The position numbers and the translations under genes were made by a program. Below are positions 61,898 to 64,000 of a DNA stretch of 64,000 nt, piece after piece. The notes below the pieces were generated by a model. That model had not been told where the DNA came from. It did not search any database and was given only the letters and a program-made list of their open reading frames with translations. The stretch covers positions 15,449,779 through 15,513,778 of the forward strand of contig CM064506.1 in the NCBI GenBank assembly GCA_032716605.1, given 5' to 3'. The DNA is from Paralithodes platypus (taxonomy: Eukaryota > Arthropoda > Malacostraca > Decapoda > Lithodidae). Position 1 is the first letter of the stretch. Each line of letters begins with the position of its first letter.

Positions 61898-62384
61898 TTA
61901 ACCCATCAGACCCGGAAGGGCTCTTAAACACCCATAAAAAACACACCCGAGCTACCCGGAAGGGCTCTGAGACACCCATGAGCTCAAAGCCTGTAAGCTT
62001 GGTGTGCGAGGCGTACGTCCGACGCATGTAAACAACAGCCGACTGGACCGACGCCCCGCATCTCCGGCCACAAGAAGGAGTGCGTCGCTTGTTCGTGTGT
62101 GCCTGTATGTTATTGTTAAATATCGAAAAGTAGTGTAAAGTGGCTGTTTTTGCCATAAAGTTATCTCCAATGAAATCTTCATCACAACTGAACCAGTTGA
62201 CTTAGAGAGCTCTACTTAATGCCATTCTACAGGTACGAAACACATCTACGCTTGGGGATGCGCGGGAATGCGGAAGCAAGCCAAATAACAAAGATGCGGT
62301 AGCCTAGGCGTAGACGTTTTTCGGCCAAAACCCCTGGGTTTCGGGGAATATATATATAATACATAGCCGGGGCTGGAGGGTTAA
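61898..62384 (-). mobile_element. TTAA-flanked MITE, family B copy 5
   Basis: It is 487 bp. The ends are TTAACCCATCAGACCCGGAA and TTAACCCTCCAGCCCCGGCT. It is reversed relative to 39433 and 60435 and shares their interior (AACCAGTTGACTTAGAGAGC, GTAGACGTTTTTCGGCCA). The minus-strand open frames of 71-132 codons are not conserved as proteins. Confidence 0.92.
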
Positions 62385-62734
62385 AGACCGTTTTTCCACA
62401 GAGAATGTTAGTCTCGCATCCTAAATGGCGGCAGGGCTGCATTTGTTTGCACGTTTTTTTTAGTTTTTAGATCGGACTGAAGTACTTGATCCAACATAGT
62501 TCTAGGTCTACCCCTATGCGCCATAAGAATAATATTTTATACGCTTTAATATACATACATAAAACGAGGAAAGGGTATTTTATTAGTTTCAGTTAGGAAA
62601 AGAAATTAAAACCTTTAATTATCATCGTGAAAATGTATGGCTAAAAATAATCCGTCCGTGCATACCGGTAATTGAACAGACAATTTTAAGAATATTTTCA
62701 GTGACAACCTAGAATTTTGAAGAGTGCACTAAAT
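62385..62734. other. intergenic DNA, nothing recognised
   Basis: AT-rich, no motif or repeat boundary supported. Confidence 0.4.
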
Positions 62735-62749
62735 AGTATTTTTTATGTT

Positions 62750-63257
62750 GTTGTTGTTGCTCCCCAAGCTGCCTGGCCGAACAGCCCCAAGGCCCCGAGC
62801 AATTCCAAGGCCACAACCGAGCGCCCCCACAGAACCCTCCCCGCCAACCACAACAAAGCCCGGGTTACCGAAGCCACTCCATGGCGGGGAGCTGAGGAGG
62901 GCGCAGAAACGCCCGGGAAACCAAAGCCCCACCCAGGGCCCCGTGCCCCTCAGCAACCATGAAGAGAAAGTTGAGGGGCAAGGGAAAAATGTGACGCTTT
63001 GGCTTCCAATCTTGGTAGATTGGGAGGTCAATCCACAGAAAAGACGCCGTCACTTGAGATCTAGAAAATATATAAGTTAAAGGAACAGTCAGAGTAAGCT
63101 ATGGGTATGGCAGAGATCGCTCAGTTCTCACTCTGATAGACCAGCCCATCAACACATGACTAGAACCCAATCCTCTCAGCATCAGCTAGGAAAGGCCCTA
63201 GAAAGCCGCCTTTGGCGGGGGGATAGCTCCCCTATTTCAACCCCTTTCGGGGTCGGC
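62750..63257 (-). mobile_element. SINE (AAC-tailed), full-length copy 3
   Basis: A perfect 15-bp duplication, AGTATTTTTTATGTT, lies at 62735-62749 and 63258-63272. On the minus strand it starts GCCGACCCCGAAAGGGGTTG and within 55 bases offers three small hairpins: ACCCC-GAAA-GGGGT, GGGGA-GCTA-TCCCC and CCGCC-AAA-GGCGG. A possible B-box-like GGGTTCTAGTC follows. The 3' end GGGGCTGTTCGGCCAGGCAG, CTTGGGGAGCAACAACAACA is shared with the (AAC)n LINE. It has no coding capacity. Confidence 0.92.
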
Positions 63258-63339
63258 AGTATTTTTTATGTTATTTTCATCGGTATCATCAAAATTAATG
63301 TCCCATGAATATTTGATTTTTTTTTAAATTGGTTGTTGC

Positions 63340-63920
63340 TTCTTCATATTTTGCAATTATTTGTCTTTATTATATTATATCTATTCATTGTCGATAGTAT
63401 CAATTGCTTGCTTTTGTGATTTCCTTAGTTTATTTGTATGATAAATGTAGGTTATTTGTAGGGTAGTAATTGATAGGGGTCACTTGAGGCATGCTACGCT
63501 TACAGGTACCTACCCGATAGCACTATCGTTAGTGAGTGCTATTTGTATTTTTTACTATTGTTAATGTCTTGTGAGGTTGCAAATTTGATTTCAATAGGAT
63601 ATTTTGTGTAGTTTCTTTATTCATGCAGAGTTTAGTAAAATTTACCAGAACGTACCGGGCTTCCCAAATTGACTAATTCCTTGAATATGACGATAGTGCG
63701 TTGTTATGTGTGCGATTAGTTTGCTTGGGAAACAGATTAACTTACTCGTGTAGTAATATACACCCTATGTGGTGGATTGTGTTTTTTTATTTTATAAATG
63801 TTTTAGTAGGCTAAGCGTTGTTTCCACATATCGATTTTGATTAGTTATTTTGCCTTTATATTGTCTTTGTCCAAGTTTTGATTTTAGTTTGCAAGTTTTA
63901 CATTTTAATTTTAATAATTG
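63340..63920 (+). repeat. dispersed repeat F, second long copy
   Basis: It aligns with 35690-36290 from TATTTTGCAATTATTTGTCT to TTTGCAAGTTTTACATTTTA, keeping all landmarks (TCTATTCATTGTCGATAGTA, GATAGCACTATCGTTAGTGA, TTCATGCAGAGTTTAGTAAA). Confidence 0.88.
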
Positions 63921-64000
63921 ATGATTTGTTATGTTTGTAAGTAGGCTTACCTGGATGTCGTCACATTGGGTCGCCTAAGTTAGCCCTATTAGTGTTGAGA

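Overview
The window reads as intergenic DNA of an arthropod, most likely a crustacean. The evidence is interstitial (TTAGG)n, the arthropod telomere motif, together with non-LTR retrotransposons of CR1, RTE-like, jockey/I-like and RNase H-bearing I types and the absence of any prokaryotic organisation. I found no convincing host protein-coding gene. Every protein-coding signal belongs to a mobile element, and nearly all of these are broken by stops, frameshifts or later insertions.

Layout. 1-6.8 kb: two zinc-ribbon (ISXO2/Merlin-like) coding fragments, a GC-hairpin/TTAGG tandem array, a second tandem array and two abutting TTAA-flanked elements. 6.8-14.5 kb: a LINE interrupted by a tRNA-headed SINE, then an (AAC)n-tailed LINE interrupted by another LINE. 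14.8-16.5 kb: a pogo/Tigger-like element holding a CR1 fragment. 18.0-27.1 kb: two nearly identical LINE copies in inverted orientation, one full length with two frameshifts and one 5'-truncated with an intact 948-codon frame, separated by a piggyBac-like element and CR1 fragments. 27.5-31.4 kb: duplicated TTAGG-associated repeats and a chain of TTAA elements. 32.9-38.8 kb: pogo-like MITEs and an unidentified dispersed repeat. 38.9-43.3 kb: a pogo-like element containing two TTAA MITEs, a CR1 LINE and two SINEs. 45.7-50.4 kb: another pogo-like element containing the second (AAC)n LINE and a TTAA MITE. 51.7-61.2 kb: an RTE-like LINE on the minus strand, split by a TTAA MITE and by an RNase H LINE that itself holds a hAT element and a TTAA MITE. 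61.9-64 kb: one more TTAA MITE, a full-length SINE and another dispersed-repeat copy.

How the parts work together. Insertion order can be read from exact target-site duplications. TTAA elements (piggyBac-type target), TA elements (pogo/Tigger-type), an 8-bp-duplicating hAT element, a TTA-duplicating Harbinger-like MITE and several LINE insertions all have recognisable boundaries. A SINE family shares its 3' end with the (AAC)n-tailed LINE, which suggests that the LINE machinery mobilises it. A piggyBac-like element at 21.7-23.1 kb keeps only an acidic, internally repeated coding stretch that resembles the N-terminal region of such transposases. Family names (A, B, C and so on) are local to this report. 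Clade names are inferred from motifs and were not tested by database search.
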